A stretch of DNA of 64,000 nt from Drosophila miranda (GCF_003369915.1 NC_046675.1:30318001-30382000); one strand, 5' to 3'. Positions 34,200 to 46,898 are shown, counted from the first letter of the stretch. The notes: a model not told the origin generated them from the letters alone. A program made the numbers and translations.

Positions 34200-35575
34200 C
34201 TAACAAAATATTACTTAATATATTTAGATTTTACAGCACTTTCGTAGACTAAAATAAAATATTTCAACCACAAGAGCTGGGAATTTTCGGATCTTTTATT
34301 TTGAATTGGTAGCAGAATATATATTGTAGTTTTCAACATTTACTAACCTACCCACAAAGTCGTACAAACATACATAAGGTCTACAAATATCAGGGAATAT
34401 AAGTGTATTTGGTCTGTTTCCTGATTGCATTCTCACTAGTAAGCTCTCACTCCCCTTTTTCCAACAACGTGCAGCAGCGTGTGAAAATATAGCAAGAGTT
34501 GGGACTAAACTGGAGAGATATGATGGATATAGCGAAGGTATAGCAAGCCTTATATGATAGGTGCTGTTGATAACTCTTGTAGTTCAGGTATTTTCACAAT
34601 ATGGCACATTTAGTGGGGGTCTCAATGGCAGAAACCCGGTCCTGTCAAATAAAGCGGTAGAAATATAGTTTTCTTTCATTTTTGTTTGATTTGATTCCAC
34701 GAGGTAAGTATGTGATTTATCCAAAGCTTCCCATGTTCATAAGAGTTTCCACATTCACATTCCTAAATTCTACTACATTAGATCTACATTTCAGCCAATT
34801 TCAATGCCAATTGGGGACTCAACAAAACAGAAAACATAACAAATTTTAGGGTAAAAATCATAATTCATTATCTTTTTAATGTATATTTTATATACACAAC
34901 AATTCATACATAATTATATTGTAAAATTAAAATAATAATAATTGCATTACAAATTAATAAAGCAAAAGAATACAAATTATATAGTACATTCATAAATCAA
35001 GTTTTCATAATTTTAATGAAATGTTTTAAATGTAATTTGGAATAGCTAAAAAAATGTATACATCGGAAGCAACAAATCGCCATGGAAATTATCTTCGTTG
35101 TTGGAAAAAAATGGAAACAAAATGAAATGCAAAATGCAAAAATTAAGGAAACACAAACCATTCAGATGATGTATCACAACCTTTCAAACAAGGATTAACA
35201 ATCGAGAGCCAACGATTGCGCGAGGGGCTAACATTTCAAATCAAATTTCGACAATTGAGTTATGGAGGCCTTACTACACACTATGTATAAATGGATATCG
35301 CTTGATATATAGCTATATATGGCTAAACACGTACAAATTAGATTGCTTATGGACAAGGCAAAAATACAAATGCAGAATACACGAGAGGTTCTCAAATATC
35401 TCCACCTCAATAATGCACAAGGGTCTTCTCTTACGTTGCCGCAAGGATTGTATATAAATTATATCGTATATATATTCTATTATGTTATATATTACTGTGC
35501 GTTCAAGTCTTAACGGGTAAACAGTAACACCTAATGACTCTGACTCCGTCCCCCACACTGCATGCCTATCTCTAT
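34200..35575. other. Convergent intergenic region, 3' side of RhoGAP92B
   Basis: Begins with the 3' end of the small membrane-protein unit and ends with the RhoGAP92B 3'UTR. AT-rich with no supportable exon. The 34860-35010 stretch is almost pure A/T. Confidence 0.5.
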
Positions 35576-38500
35576 CTATTCCGATGGCTTGCGATTTGTG
35601 GGAGGCGGCGGCGCTGGCACCGTTGGCCTTTTCGGCGTTTGAAATGAGTTGGGCGAAATGGGTGTCGTTGCCTTGTCCTGGGGCTGCTTTTTTTCCGGAG
35701 GCTGTACCTGCAAGTTCTGCTGTTGCTGTTGCTGCTGCTGTTTCTGTGGCTCGACTGCAGTCGAGTTCTGTTCATGGTTATGGTTATGGTTCTCTTTGCC
35801 CGTAGGTGGAGCCTCCTCCTTCGTTCCATTCGTATCACAATTCTCCTGCTTTAGTTTCTCAAGAAAATGCTCCGTTTTATAGCGTACGCTGCCATTGAAA
35901 TTATCAATTGATGCCTGCGTGGGCGTGGTGGCTCCCTCATCGTCGCTCCTGCCATCGTTCCTAGCTGCTGCTGGTCCCACTCCCAGCACTGCCGGCCGCT
36001 TGGGCAGCAGCGGCTTCTGGGGCAAATCTGGCTTCAGCTTGAAGCTTCCGATACTGTCCGTACTCTTGCGATCCGCTGTGGGCGAGGGCAAGTTGTCCAG
36101 GCCAAAGAACTGTGTTCGCGTCATGGGCACAGGCTTGGCGGGCGTCACAGGCGGTGGCGGCAGTGCCTCCAGCTGTGTGTTGGTTGGCAGGGTCACGGCG
36201 GCTGGTGGTACTTGAAATTGCGGCAAATTGGGCAGCGGCGGCTTGGCAGGCTTCTCCTGCTGCGTTTGCGGTGTTTGTTGCGGGAACAGCTCCTTGGCAT
36301 GCGGCCGTTGGGGCGTCTGTGATGTTGTCATGATCGTGCTGCTCCCATTCGTGCTGGGAGGCGAAGGAGCATTCGGTTTCTGGCGGCGCAAAGTGCCATA
36401 TCGTGGACTCTCCATGACTTCTGTGGAGGGAATGAGTCAATAAGTTAAGGGCATTGCTTCCTCTTATCGTATTCCACTTACCATTGTCATGTTTGTCTAG
36501 GTTCTCGTTGGAGGAATTCGATTTGCTCTTGCCCTCGACAAAGAGCTTCTGCCTCTGCAGCGTCACGTAGAACTCAACGTCGCCGGTGAAGAAGTAATCC
36601 CACTGGCTGATCAGCAGCTCCACAATTATGTTGGCCGCCGAGGAGCTGTTCACCTGCCCAATGTAGTCGGCCTGGGCATTGCTGCTCTTATCGATGCGGG
36701 GCCACAGCATGTTTGGCGACATGACTATCGCCAGGTTCTGTGAGCTCATCTTATTGTGCACCGAACGCTGCTGCACGAGGGCCAGGAAGCGTGTGAGGTA
36801 GCGCAGATTCGCATAGTTCTCCTTGGGCAGCTTCCCCAGTATAGCCTTTATCTCTGTCTTCCGCTCGTTCTCGCTGTGACGCTCTGCGATCCGTATAAAG
36901 TCCTTGTACAGGTTATAGGTGAGCAGCGGCTCGGGCAGCTCGCGCAAATAGAGCTTGAGTATGGAGCCAATGACATGGGGATCCTGGTAGTCCAGCGGCA
37001 GCGGTGTCTTCACATGCTGCGCCTCCAGAGCGTGCTTCATCCGTCTGAGCTTGGTGCTGGCACAGCCCACACGGAGCAGACCCTCCTCCTCCAGCCCGTT
37101 CTCGAGCAGACAGCAGCAGCAGAGCTCCACGATATAGGAAATCTCACGATGCGTCGACGTCAGATGCTCCTTAAGGGAGGTGCCAAAGCGCGACTTCTCC
37201 GTCGCCTGAATGGTGTCCTGGATGCGGGCCAGCGAGGCATTCACATGCTGCAACGCCCGCTCGTGATAGTTTCTTTGGTTGAGCACATAGTCCCGTATGC
37301 AGTTGACAATCTCATCCTCTTTGGCAATCAGCTCCAGCATCTGCGCGGCCCATGCATCGCGCTCCTTCTCCAGCTTCAGCGCGCACTCCTCCTGCTGGCT
37401 CTTGATGTGGTTCACCTTTGCCGCCGGCTCGTCCAGACGTATGGCCGCCTACAGGGAAATAGATCAAAGAAATGTGTGACTCTCTTTTCCTCATTTACTG
37501 ATAAGCAAAGCCTCGAACCAGTCGTCACATTCCCATGTGCCTCCAAAGTTCAAGTATGGAAAATTATCTTATCTCGAGGGCCCTGCCCTGCCCTGCCCAC
37601 GCCCACGCCCACAAACTGGAAATAGTTTCGTATGCAGTCGGACTTCTTTATGACTAAGAGGAGAGATGCCGAGAGGCCTGTAAAAATAGACCTCGACCTC
37701 AACCGCGAATCCTCAATCCCAGCTGTTTTGCCGCCTGGAATCAAGGTCTTTGTTTCCACACACAAAGGGGAATGGGCATGCGGGCAGGCGTGTGCATCCG
37801 ATATTGCAACATATGTTCTCATGCCTATACTATATACGGGGGGAGCACTGACTAAGGTGGCTTTGACACCGTGTGGGCACCGTCGCCTCCCCCTGACTCA
37901 TAAAGAAGCTTATGGAAACAGTTGCCGCGATAAGAAATGCAATTGATTCAGGTCGAAATGGAGTGCGAAACAGCCCTTCAAGAGAGAGTACAGGGAATAA
38001 ATATGGGATAGAGATTCGTCAGTATGCAATTTATGCATTCATCACACTTTTCAGCTGCGATAATGATTCTAAAAATAAACAGAAAACAGAAAACGTGACA
38101 AATAACTATACACCCGACAGCTATCTCTACAATAAACAATGGAAATCATCTAATTATGAATATTTGCTCTGTCTTCAGACCCAACGTGAGACTCTGTGAG
38201 TCACATCGACCTCTCGATGACCTACATGAGAGTTGGATGCCATTGGCGCATGGCAAAAGAGAGCAAAACACACATTCCAGACACCAAAGTTAACACTTGC
38301 AAAGGCTGTATTTTGTGTATCGGATCCATGTCAGGGAATGCAATTAGAACCCAAGACGGTGGTTGGAGGGAGGGTAGAGCAACGTTGATTAGCGAATTAT
38401 GGCAAGAGCCATACAATACACCTCTTATATGTATGTAAGTCGAAGTATGAGTATATGGGCCTGTTTCCACTGGCGATAAGATTATCCGGAGCTAGCTGTG

Positions 38501-41500
38501 TAAATAACTTGCGTTTCAAATTCTCTGATACGCCGTCGCCGTCGCCCGATCCAAATGGTCATCCATTGTGTCGCCTCAATTCCAATTATGATGTCACTAC
38601 TGCTGGACAGACAAGGCATGTCAATGAACGTCTTCCGACACCTTAAACGGACTACAGACAACATACACCGAGCCGAGACCCACATCGACTAGTCATCCCC
38701 GACGTTTTCTTTATATGGGATATGTGTCCGTCGTGATTGTTCGCAAAATAAAACGGAAAGCAAAAAACAAGCAAAAACAATGACAATAAAAACTCAGAAT
38801 TTGTCAAGTAACATTTTTGTTGGGTTGCCTACAAAAATATAACCGTTTGGTGTCCCACACTTGTACGAAGAGTCTCCCCCTCTATAGGCAGAACCAATCG
38901 TATGTCAAGAAATTGGAACAGAACACCGAAAAGCCGTTCACTTCATTCTACTTCCATCCCATCCCATCCCACTCTTCATCCCTATACCCATTTCCATTCA
39001 GAGGCACAATGGCCCGCGATAAAGGCAATAACGAAAGAAACGACCCCGACAACAATCAAAATCATATCATAAAAATGCTGCAAAAGCCTGAACTCTAAAG
39101 CAACGAGATTTGGATACCCTAAAGAAAAGAAATGGTCAAAGAAATGCTTGTCATTGGACATTGAAATGTAATGAAATGTAACATCAGGTGGCTCCGACCG
39201 AGGGGCGCTGCCGCATGCGGCGGTCCCGTGCTGGCAAGAAATATAAATGTTAGACTTATATTGGAGGAAAATTAGAAGAATGCAATCGCATTCGAGACGA
39301 ACAGAGATCTATGCCGATCTATGGCCTACTACAATTATAGTACAAATACTACCTTTGGAAAGAGTATTAAAGCCTAAGCGACAAATTCATACACACTATA
39401 TAACATCTATATATATGTATGTATGTACGTAAGCGGACGACGACTTTTGTCGAATGAAACGCATGGCACAACAAATAACAATAGAACCTGACGTGAGATA
39501 AAGAAAGAACGAGCGAACGAGAGAAAGAGAGCCAACAAAAGCAACAATAAACTGAAATTAAAAATTGATTGCTTCTTGGGCGCCGCAGACTTGGTTCTTG
39601 GCATCCGCTGATGCATGTACAGTGGTTCCATGCTGATTATGCAAGAGAATACTCTCAAAAGAAGGTTTCATTAGGGTGTCGAGAGAGTGAATATTAAGCT
39701 GGATACCAAGAAACTCTCAAGAACTCAATGACAAGTAATCTTATACCCTATCTAAAGGGAAGCTAGCCAATTTTGAGTGTTCCCCGTAGCTTTTGTTCGA
39801 TGATTATATCAGCTATTATCAACCACTTCTTTTATTCTGAAAACCCCTTATTGGAGCTATAATCAAGATAGTTTGATTCTCCGTAAACTTGCAGTGTTTA
39901 AAACATCAACCCACTGTGCAACCACTGATGGATCGGATCTCCTTGTGGAGATTGAGATACACATGGCGGCAACTACCGGCGGCAGTTGTTTAAGCAATAT
40001 TGATGTTCTTGTGCCGTCGTTTATCAGAGACAATTTCTGGATCGGGTAAGTGTGGATCGGTTGGTCAGTCGGCTATCTCTCTGGGTGCCAGTCGAGCAGA
40101 GGTGGTAACTTTTACTGCTCATTATTTCCATACTCAATTTCTTAATTAATTTAACAATCTCCCATTGCCATCTCTCGCGGGAAAGCGGAAAGAAACATTA
40201 TTCATCACTCTCTCTCTCTTTCTTGGAGCCAAGTGTTTTTGTTAATCGTATTTAATGGAGAGTTAGATTTATGATCGGAAAGAAAAATAAAACCTTACCT
40301 CATGGCTGCGCTTCAGTGAGGTGTATTCCTGTAATGTTCGCGAGACATTACGCTTCAACGTTGAGATCTCTTGTAGTTCCTTATCCAAGATGTTTTTTAA
40401 ACGCCTCACCACCTTGGTCTCCGTCTCCAGTTCGCTCTCGATGATGCACTCTGCGATTGTCTTCTCCAGCTCCCCTGCAATTGCGAAATACACACGAAAA
40501 ATAAAGTACTACAATACAAACTGCGGCTAGATGATGCAAAGCTCCCGCTTGGAGTGGAGATGGGGAGTCGCCTCTATCTCTGTCGCTCGCTCGCAAGTGA
40601 GGAAGTCAATGCTTATTTAAGACCTTATCGCAGAGCGGTAGCACCGAGACGTTGCCGGTTTCCAGTTCCAGTTGTCGGTGGGGGAGTTGCGACGGCCCCC
40701 CTATTTTGGGGGAGGTGACAGGCAGCGAATACTCGTAGGTTGACGAGCGAGCTGAGTAAGCAAAATTGTGATAATTGTGTTGAGTGCCCCGGCGGCAGGC
40801 AACCCGGGGCTTAGCTGAACCCATTATAGAGGGAAAGAGGTCGACACGGAGACCGAAGACCGAAGACGACAGAGGCACTGGAGTATAACATTTGAGATAG
40901 ATTCGCTTTGTGCTGTTCCCCTATGTGTGCGACGACGCTGAGAGGGAATTGAGCTGAATTGAAGCGCATCGTGGCTAACAATAAAGTTGCAAAAGGGTGG
41001 CCCCTTAAGTACAGTGGGTCAAAGCGTGTGAACGCAGTGCTATTCACTTTAGATTGATAAGAATTTCCGCATTCAAAGAAAGCCTTAAACCTTTGTACAT
41101 ATAACACTTTAAGATGTAAACCTTTGAAGATTTGTTCAATTATCACCACTTTTGAATGCATTTCTTTGAAGATTAGGATGTTCATTAGAGAATTACCTTT
41201 GTTCGATTTCGATTACCCTCTAATAATGCTTATAAATTCAATGTAGGGCAGGCCCTAAGCCTCCATAACAAGCCATGTTTCGATGGGAAATTAACTTGAT
41301 TCACTTTATACCGCTTTGGAATCGATTTCCCTTGATTAAACCACTAATAATTCCCATCGCGTTTCAGGCACCGCTCCACCACACATCATCCCAACAAACA
41401 CGTATGAACGTGGAACGTGCGTGTCTAATCATGAACTTTATGTGGAAAACAAAGGCTGCACTGTATCCCTAGCAGAGCATTATACAACTAGAAACTGCAC

Positions 41501-43012
41501 TTGAACCACTATAAGGGGTTGCAGCTGCAACTGACTCGCGTTCATGCTGCTCTTTGGCTCTTCTTTGGCTGCAACTGCAACTAAATTGCAATTGACGCAC
41601 CACACACACACACACACACATATCTGCCAATATGTGGAATGCAAAATACAGCCAAAAAAAATAAGCAACCGAAATGAGTAATAGCGAAAAGGGGAGCGGA
41701 GGAGCGGCCCGCATATAATAAATGAAGAGCAGAGCAGAGTGTGTCCGATTATGACGATGATGTATGAATGAATCTCTGGCGTAACTTTTACTTTTTTCTG
41801 GTCAGGCCAGCACATAATTATTGGCATTTACTTTTACCGGGTCCGGGGTGGAACAAATTTAAATGAAGTGCACAATAAATCGGTTAGAAAGAGGGCCGGA
41901 GCGGTGGCGAAATACAATATACAATAACTCAATAGCCAATCGGAAAGGCAAAACAAAAACTGTGTATAAATAGATACATATAGCCTAAACCGCAAACAAA
42001 AACAGCGAAAGCAGCGCAAAAAAAGCCGTCATAATACAAATTATTATAATGATTAAAAAAGGCGCAGGCCACAGCACAGCACAGTTTGAGTATATATCAA
42101 AAAACGACGCTGGATGTTGAGAAATGTAAATGCCACAAGGCCAAGCGCAGACAAGGCGAGGCCGCAAACACACACACACAGAAGCACTGGGGAGCACGCA
42201 AGCCCGTGACACAGTCACTCCATCCATAAGTATTTCGCTCTGCTGTCTATATATGTATGCATATTTGCATATGCGCTTGAGAGCGATTATCAAATCGAAT
42301 GCGTACCACGGTGCACCCGCCGGCGGGGCTCTTATCACAATCACAGAACAACAACACACACTTGTCGGTAGAAAGGGGAGGGAAAAAAACTAACCACAAT
42401 TGGCCAAGACCTTCTGCAGGGGCATATCCTTGGGCAACTCTTTGGCAGACTCATCCAGGGCCTGGGCAATCTTGTAGTGACTGTTCTTCTTGGTCCGCTT
42501 GTCCTGCTCCTCGGTGGATACCTGGCCATTGCTGCTGCTGCTCCCCCCACTGCTGCTCAGTGCTGGCAATTTACGCACAATCTTCTCGATGGTATCACGA
42601 TACCGGTCCACCTGCTTCTCGATGATCTCTAGCTCGGAATCTTTGCAGTCTGCTTTTGTTGATCTGTTGTTGGGGGCAAAGAAAAAGAATGGAAATATGC
42701 CGTTAGGTCATCAGTAGCAGCTGACTTGAGCGCCCACTTGGAGGCAACAACATCGTCAACGACGACGTAAGTGTAAACGCTGCGCTTTATTTTGGCATTG
42801 GAGTCGGGTTTTGTTGTTACATTCGTCTGTTGTTGTGATGAGGCAACACCTGCTGGCAGGCTGTTTGTCTGGAGAGCTGAGGTGTTACACACCTATCTAC
42901 ATATGTAGCCGTCGGCGACGCTGCCCCCCCTTCTGTCTGTCGTGTCTGGCCTTTGAACTTACCTTGATAAATTTTCAGCCGCAATTTTAATCTTCGCGAA
43001 TTGCCTCTTCAT
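35576..43012 (-). CDS. RhoGAP92B: RhoGAP92B, BAR and RhoGAP domain protein (RICH/nadrin homologue)
   Basis: Five coding exons on the minus strand: 42963-43012, 42395-42663, 40299-40474, 36482-37448 and 35576-36420, giving 768 aa. The BAR domain covers about residues 1-240 (helical, starting MKRQFAKIKIAAENLS) and would sense or shape curved membranes. The RhoGAP domain spans about 250-440; the arginine finger is Arg291 in EGLLRVGCAS, and the YLRELPEPLLTY and MSSQNLAIVMSPNMLW blocks are conserved, so the protein should stimulate GTP hydrolysis by Rac/Cdc42-type GTPases. The C-terminal third is Pro-rich with many PxxP SH3 ligands and a short polyQ tract. The family acts in synaptic growth, endocytosis and cell polarity; in flies RhoGAP92B acts at the neuromuscular junction. 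Introns of 2.8 and 1.9 kb interrupt the BAR region. A housekeeping-type promoter lies upstream at 43318-43400. Confidence 0.94.
37449..40298. other. RhoGAP92B intron 3
   Basis: 2.85-kb intron without a recognisable nested gene. It contains a short GC-rich island at about 39185-39235 with the palindrome gccgcatgcggc, an (AG)-rich patch near 39500, and AT-rich filler. Confidence 0.55.
40475..42394. other. RhoGAP92B intron 2
   Basis: 1.9-kb intron with (CA)n runs at about 41600-41620 and 42168-42180. No internal exon was recognised. It could hold an alternative promoter, but no core motif cluster was seen. Confidence 0.5.
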
Positions 43013-43317
43013 CTTGGCTATTTCTTGTATCCGCTCGCGTCTCCAACGTAAACTAAACTCTTTTTGTGCTGTGTTTCAATGTGTAATTAGCTATTGAGTA
43101 AATACTAAAAACTGACAAATTAGTCATTCGGTTTCCGTTGGTGTTGTTGTTGTCGTCGTCTTCGCTGGTGGTGCTGTGTCTCCGTTTGCTATTTCTGCTT
43201 CTTGCCTCTGCTTCCTTACACAAACACACACACACACGCGAACGCACTTAATATATTATATTATTAATAATAATATTTATTTTTTTCCTTCGACACGCGC
43301 TGCTGTTCCGTCCATTC

Positions 43318-43400
43318 CAGTGTGACCGCAGACTCGATAAAGCTGAAGTCGATAAGATATACCGTCGACCATCAGAAATATACCGAAATATACGGTCTCA
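43318..43400 (-). promoter_or_regulatory. Housekeeping core promoter of RhoGAP92B
   Basis: Minus-strand CGGTCACACTG (43318-43328) matches Drosophila core-promoter motif 1. Immediately upstream on the minus strand are at least two copies of CGGTATATTT (motif 6) and a DRE-like cttatcgac. These elements mark dispersed housekeeping promoters. The position, about 310 bp upstream of the ATG at 43012, suits a 5'UTR of that size. Confidence 0.65.
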
Positions 43401-44147
43401 TTTTAAAAATATACCGTAAAAATACTGATGAATTCAAGTTCTATTATACATATTTCTCGTTTTATATATTCCGTGCAATATTACTAGCTAAATAGAACTT
43501 TCAGCCATGCCCACATAATTTTATACAATTAATGCACTTATTTTCTACGTGACTGGTTTATTTTAAACACTGGCTTTTGTTGGATTTTACATAAAAAAGG
43601 TTTTTGGCGAAAAAGGTAAAAAAAAAACAAAAAGGTATGTGACTAATCACTCGAGTATGGGCAATTGTATACCCTATTTCATTAATTTATTATGAAGATA
43701 CTGTTTTATAAACTGTTTTAAAACGTAATTAATAAATAAATTTTCTCAAATTTATATGTTTTAAACGTATTTATGAATTTGATTTGTTTCATATATATAT
43801 ATATCCTGTATATATCCTCATCCCGATATTCATTCTTGGTCTCTGTAGGAATAATAAGCTCCAAAATATCGTTGAAATAGCTTTAAAACAGAACTTGGAG
43901 CTATTGGAGCTTCAGATGACTAACATTTTCTCAATTATATAATATCCACGTTGCCGCAACTTTTGTGCTACCGGTTAAAAGAGAGCCTTAACCGATTCAA
44001 AGAGAGCAAAAAGAGCCGAGTGGGCGCGCCAAATATACATTTTTTGAAAGTGAATGAGCGACAAGGATCTAAATGCAATCCATTGGAATAAATGATGAAC
44101 GGAAGTACGATTTGAAAGAGCGAAAATTCAAAAAATACCCCTTACTC
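43401..44147. other. Non-coding DNA at the suspected synteny junction
   Basis: AT-rich sequence with a (TA)n run near 43791-43803. No exon seen. It separates the RhoGAP92B promoter from the small-gene pair at 44.1-44.9 kb. Confidence 0.5.
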
Positions 44148-44373
44148 TTACTCTATACTTTTTGTTCTGAAATTTAATAGATAAAATAATATGTATATAC
44201 CGATACCGATGGTCCGATTTTCCAAATTGGCCTTGCAGTTACCTGAAATAATTTCCAACAATTGTTCCTCCATTCGCCGCCTCTGGACTTAAGTCAATAC
44301 TTTGGCCATCACCTCCTGTATCCTGGTGGATGACCACCAGCTGGCCCAGCGATTGTAGTTCTTGATCATCCAT
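44148..44373 (-). CDS. Candidate 49-aa microprotein (minus partner of a divergent pair)
   Basis: Minus-strand ORF from ATG 44373 (MDDQELQSLGQLVV). The ATG follows a good acceptor (taacagag), so a non-coding 5' exon is likely. The frame is open to a donor (CAG|GTAACT) at 44243/44242. Splicing to an acceptor (aaatttcag) before 44166 adds TKSIE and a stop, giving exons 44243-44373 and 44148-44166 and 49 aa; without splicing it stops at once with 44 aa. Composition is acidic with a Gly-rich middle (HQDTGGDGQSIDLSPEAANGG). No family is recognised. It is head to head with the plus-strand ORF at 44545, and the DRE-like tatcgata at about 44471-44478 between them could serve both. Confidence 0.35.
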
Positions 44374-44465
44374 CTCTGTTAAATATGTTAAATTATAAAT
44401 GTGAAAATTGAGCGCCAAATAATGTGATATTAATTCGTTCGTATCATACGATACGATATTTTTTA

Positions 44466-44484
44466 ATAAAATATCGATAGGTTT
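44466..44484. promoter_or_regulatory. DRE-like element between two divergent small ORFs
   Basis: The sequence aaaatatcgataggt contains TATCGATA, the core of the DREF-binding element typical of fly housekeeping promoters. It sits in the 171-bp gap between the two divergent ATGs. Confidence 0.5.
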
Positions 44485-44544
44485 TACAAGTAACCATACC
44501 ATTCTGCGGCGCATAATTTAAAAGCAAAACAACAAAACGTAAAA

Positions 44545-44940
44545 ATGTATATTGAATTTGGTGAATATCGAATCGAGGGTGCGAACATCGACGTTGTAAT
44601 ACATTTATATGAGGCATATATGAACCATACCACAAAACAAGGAACAAAACATGAAAAGAACCGAAAACCAAACGAATGCGGGCCAATAAGTGTGACGTTT
44701 GGACAGGAAAAACTCGACGCAGAGCCAAACGGTGTCGTTCAATTGTATAAGACTTTCTTAGAACAGCAAGATAGAAATGAGTAAATTAGTAAAATTAATA
44801 TAATATTCTTCTGATAATATATCAATGTATTCTATTCAGCGGAAATCGTTGACACGCACGTTGAGAAGATGCCGCAAGTTGAAGAGCCGCCGCAGGTTGA
44901 GGAGCCACCGCACGTTGAGGAGCCGCCGCACATTGAGTAA
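44545..44940 (+). CDS. Candidate small acidic protein with VEEPPQ repeats (splicing unresolved)
   Basis: The first ORF (44545-44784) has 79 codons from ATG 44545, starting MYIEFGEYRIEGANIDVVI and containing CGPISVTFGQEKLD. A donor (A|GTAAAT) at 44780/44781 and an acceptor (tctattcag) ending at 44839 bound a 59-bp intron. Downstream, 44842-44940 reads EIVDTHVEKMPQVEEPP followed by further VEEPPQ/VEEPPH units and a stop. Differences between the repeat units are mostly synonymous in this frame (GAA/GAG, CCG/CCA, CAA/CAG), which supports it as coding. However, the simple splice joins the two parts out of frame. There may be an unseen donor, a recent frameshift, or a start at ATG 44869. AATAAA follows at 44954. 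No family recognised. Confidence 0.4.
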
Positions 44941-45495
44941 AGAGAAGCTACAATAAATAAAATTAATTAAATTAAGGTTTATATTATTATATTATGTACC
45001 AAGGCGCCCAAGGCGGCGCCTCCCCGAATATCTTACTACTTAATATACATTAAGGCCTGTAGGCCTTTGTAGGCCGTAAGTTTTAAGCAATAAATTGAAG
45101 CTTAAATTTGAATTGTATAATTGTGAAGCTCTCCTTTTGGGAGCTATTCTTGCGGCATCGAGGACACCGCACATCCTTGGCCAAGTCATTGAGGAGCTTC
45201 GAGGTATATGTAATATACTAGTTCCATGGCTATCCAGCTTCTAGAGCAGGGCCAAGTTTTCCTGGCGGGCCATGTAACTTCAGCTAAAGGTGTAACTGCT
45301 TCTGGCGCTGAGATTGATGTGGAATTTGTGGTGGAACATTAACGTTAAAGTTAATGAACTGTAAACTAAATATTCATCTCAAAAAGTGATGACACATTTG
45401 TGTATATTCCCGTGCAGGCACAATTATATTGCGCATTTATTAATAATTTACCTATTAGCTATTGGACACCAACAAACAAAAAAAAAATGGCTTGA
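44941..45495 (+). other. Intergenic DNA with a fragment related to the 44545 ORF
   Basis: A 38-codon frame at 45226-45342 (MAIQLLEQGQVFLAGHV...) ends with GAEIDVEFVVEH, which resembles GANIDVVIHLYEA in the 44545 ORF. It has no clear upstream exon and adjacent frames hold further ORF-like pieces (GAILAASRTPHILGQ), so it may be a decayed or partial paralogue. Also present are GC-rich inverted words near 45000 (aaggcgcccaaggcggcgcc) and repeated aggcct words at 45050-45075. Confidence 0.35.
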
Positions 45496-46898
45496 CTAAT
45501 CATCTTTGAAACCCAAACTAAACTCCTGTGCCTCACCTCCCTTTCGAAAGATTCGCACGTAGGCGGACTTGACGCCAAACTTCCAAATGGCAATGTAGGG
45601 CAAATAGTACGTGAGCAGATCCACCAGCCATACGCGAAAGTTCAAATACCACCGCACAATGGCATACTTGTGCAGAAAGGTGACAATAAACAGCCCGTAG
45701 CTGACGATCAGCCGATCCCACAGCTTTAAATCGTAGTAGTACAATCTCTGCTGGGGATCCCGCTTCTCCCCGACCCGATGGTCGAAACTGTAGTACTCGT
45801 AGCCCTTTACGCAGGCCAGTCGCTTGGTGAAGAAGATATTAGCCCCAACTGAGAGCATTGTGTTGACGTGCCACAGTCCCTGGATAAGGGCCTCTGTCAT
45901 GCGATAAAACTCCTCAGTTGTGTGCTCCAGCGCTGGCTCGTAAACTTTTCGCATCACTATGTCCAGGCGGGTCTTGGACTCGGCCCAGTTCCGACCGCAG
46001 ATGTTGTACTCATCCTTGATGCCCAGTAAATAGCCCAGAACTCTCCACATATGGGTGGTGGCCTCTAGGAAATCATTATCGTACAGCTGTATGCGATGAG
46101 CTCCAAGGGTTATGAAGCCAATGAATCCAAACTGGGTCAGGGCCAGGTCCTTCTGCGTGATCTGCCCGGCTCCACGCCTGGCACACGCATGACTAGAGCG
46201 GGCATGGGCCTGTCTAACAGCCGCGATGCTGGTCCAGAACTTGCTCTTTCTGTCCGCCACGGAATTATTGTACCAGGATTGGGTATGGAAAATAGTGCGC
46301 ACGTATCTTCGATAAGCTGTGAATGCAGTTGATGATTGTCGCGTGCAGGCAAGTACTCGGAGAATCGAGGGCACGGCTAGAACGGAAATCAGCCCGGCCA
46401 GCATCCCCGCATTCATCACGAAGCGATATGTGCTATAGTACCCTTGAGCGCTGCAGTAATCAGAAACGAGGAAGGGAAATTATTACAAAGTTACATACAA
46501 AAACACAATTGGATGAACAGAACATTTGCGAGACTAACTAATTAACGTACCGCTTGAACAGCTGCTCATCGAACCATGGCGGAAGCTCCAACTCAGACCC
46601 GCTATCACCCTCCTGGCTGCCGTCCTTCAGCAGGTGCTCCAGATACTGCTCCGCCTCGGCATCATTATGCCCATTTTTGGGGGCCTGCGCTGAATGCATT
46701 TTCCCACTGGCCGCTGGAAAGACAACGCATACCAACAACAAGCTTTAGACCAGTCAAACATTACACAAGAGCTGAAAACAAACAAAACCGTCGAGTGCCA
46801 AGAGAGAAAGTTTCTTCGGCAGCGGCGCAGCGGGCCCATTCCACTTTACACTTACACGATTCATGCTCGCCGCTGTCCGTGTATACGCCATTCGTCAT
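45496..46898 (-). CDS. mpaB/DUF2236-family ER-bound oxygenase-like protein
   Basis: Three exons on the minus strand, 46856-46898, 46551-46713 and 45496-46450, give 386 aa with matching phases (MTNGVYTDSGEHES, then the next exon from SASGKMHSAQ). The start at 46898 is preferred over the internal ATG at 46699 because a consensus donor (GTAAGT) and acceptor (tttccag) join it in frame. The body matches the mpaB/latex-clearing oxygenase-like family (DUF2236): an N-terminal hydrophobic segment (MLAGLISVLAVPSILRVL), QKDLALTQFGFIGFITL, then HMWRVLGYLLGIKDEYN, a region that in the family carries haem- or metal-coordinating histidines. Two or three hydrophobic segments near the C-terminus (WDRLIVSYGLFIVTFL, LVDLLTYYLPYIAIW) suggest an ER membrane protein. 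Substrate unknown. It is divergent from Caf1-55, with about 840 bp between the ATGs. Confidence 0.85.

Noticed and set aside
38196-38438. 80-codon ORF in a RhoGAP92B intron
   Set aside because: Non-ATG start, no domain, and no splice sites linking it to RhoGAP92B exons in phase.
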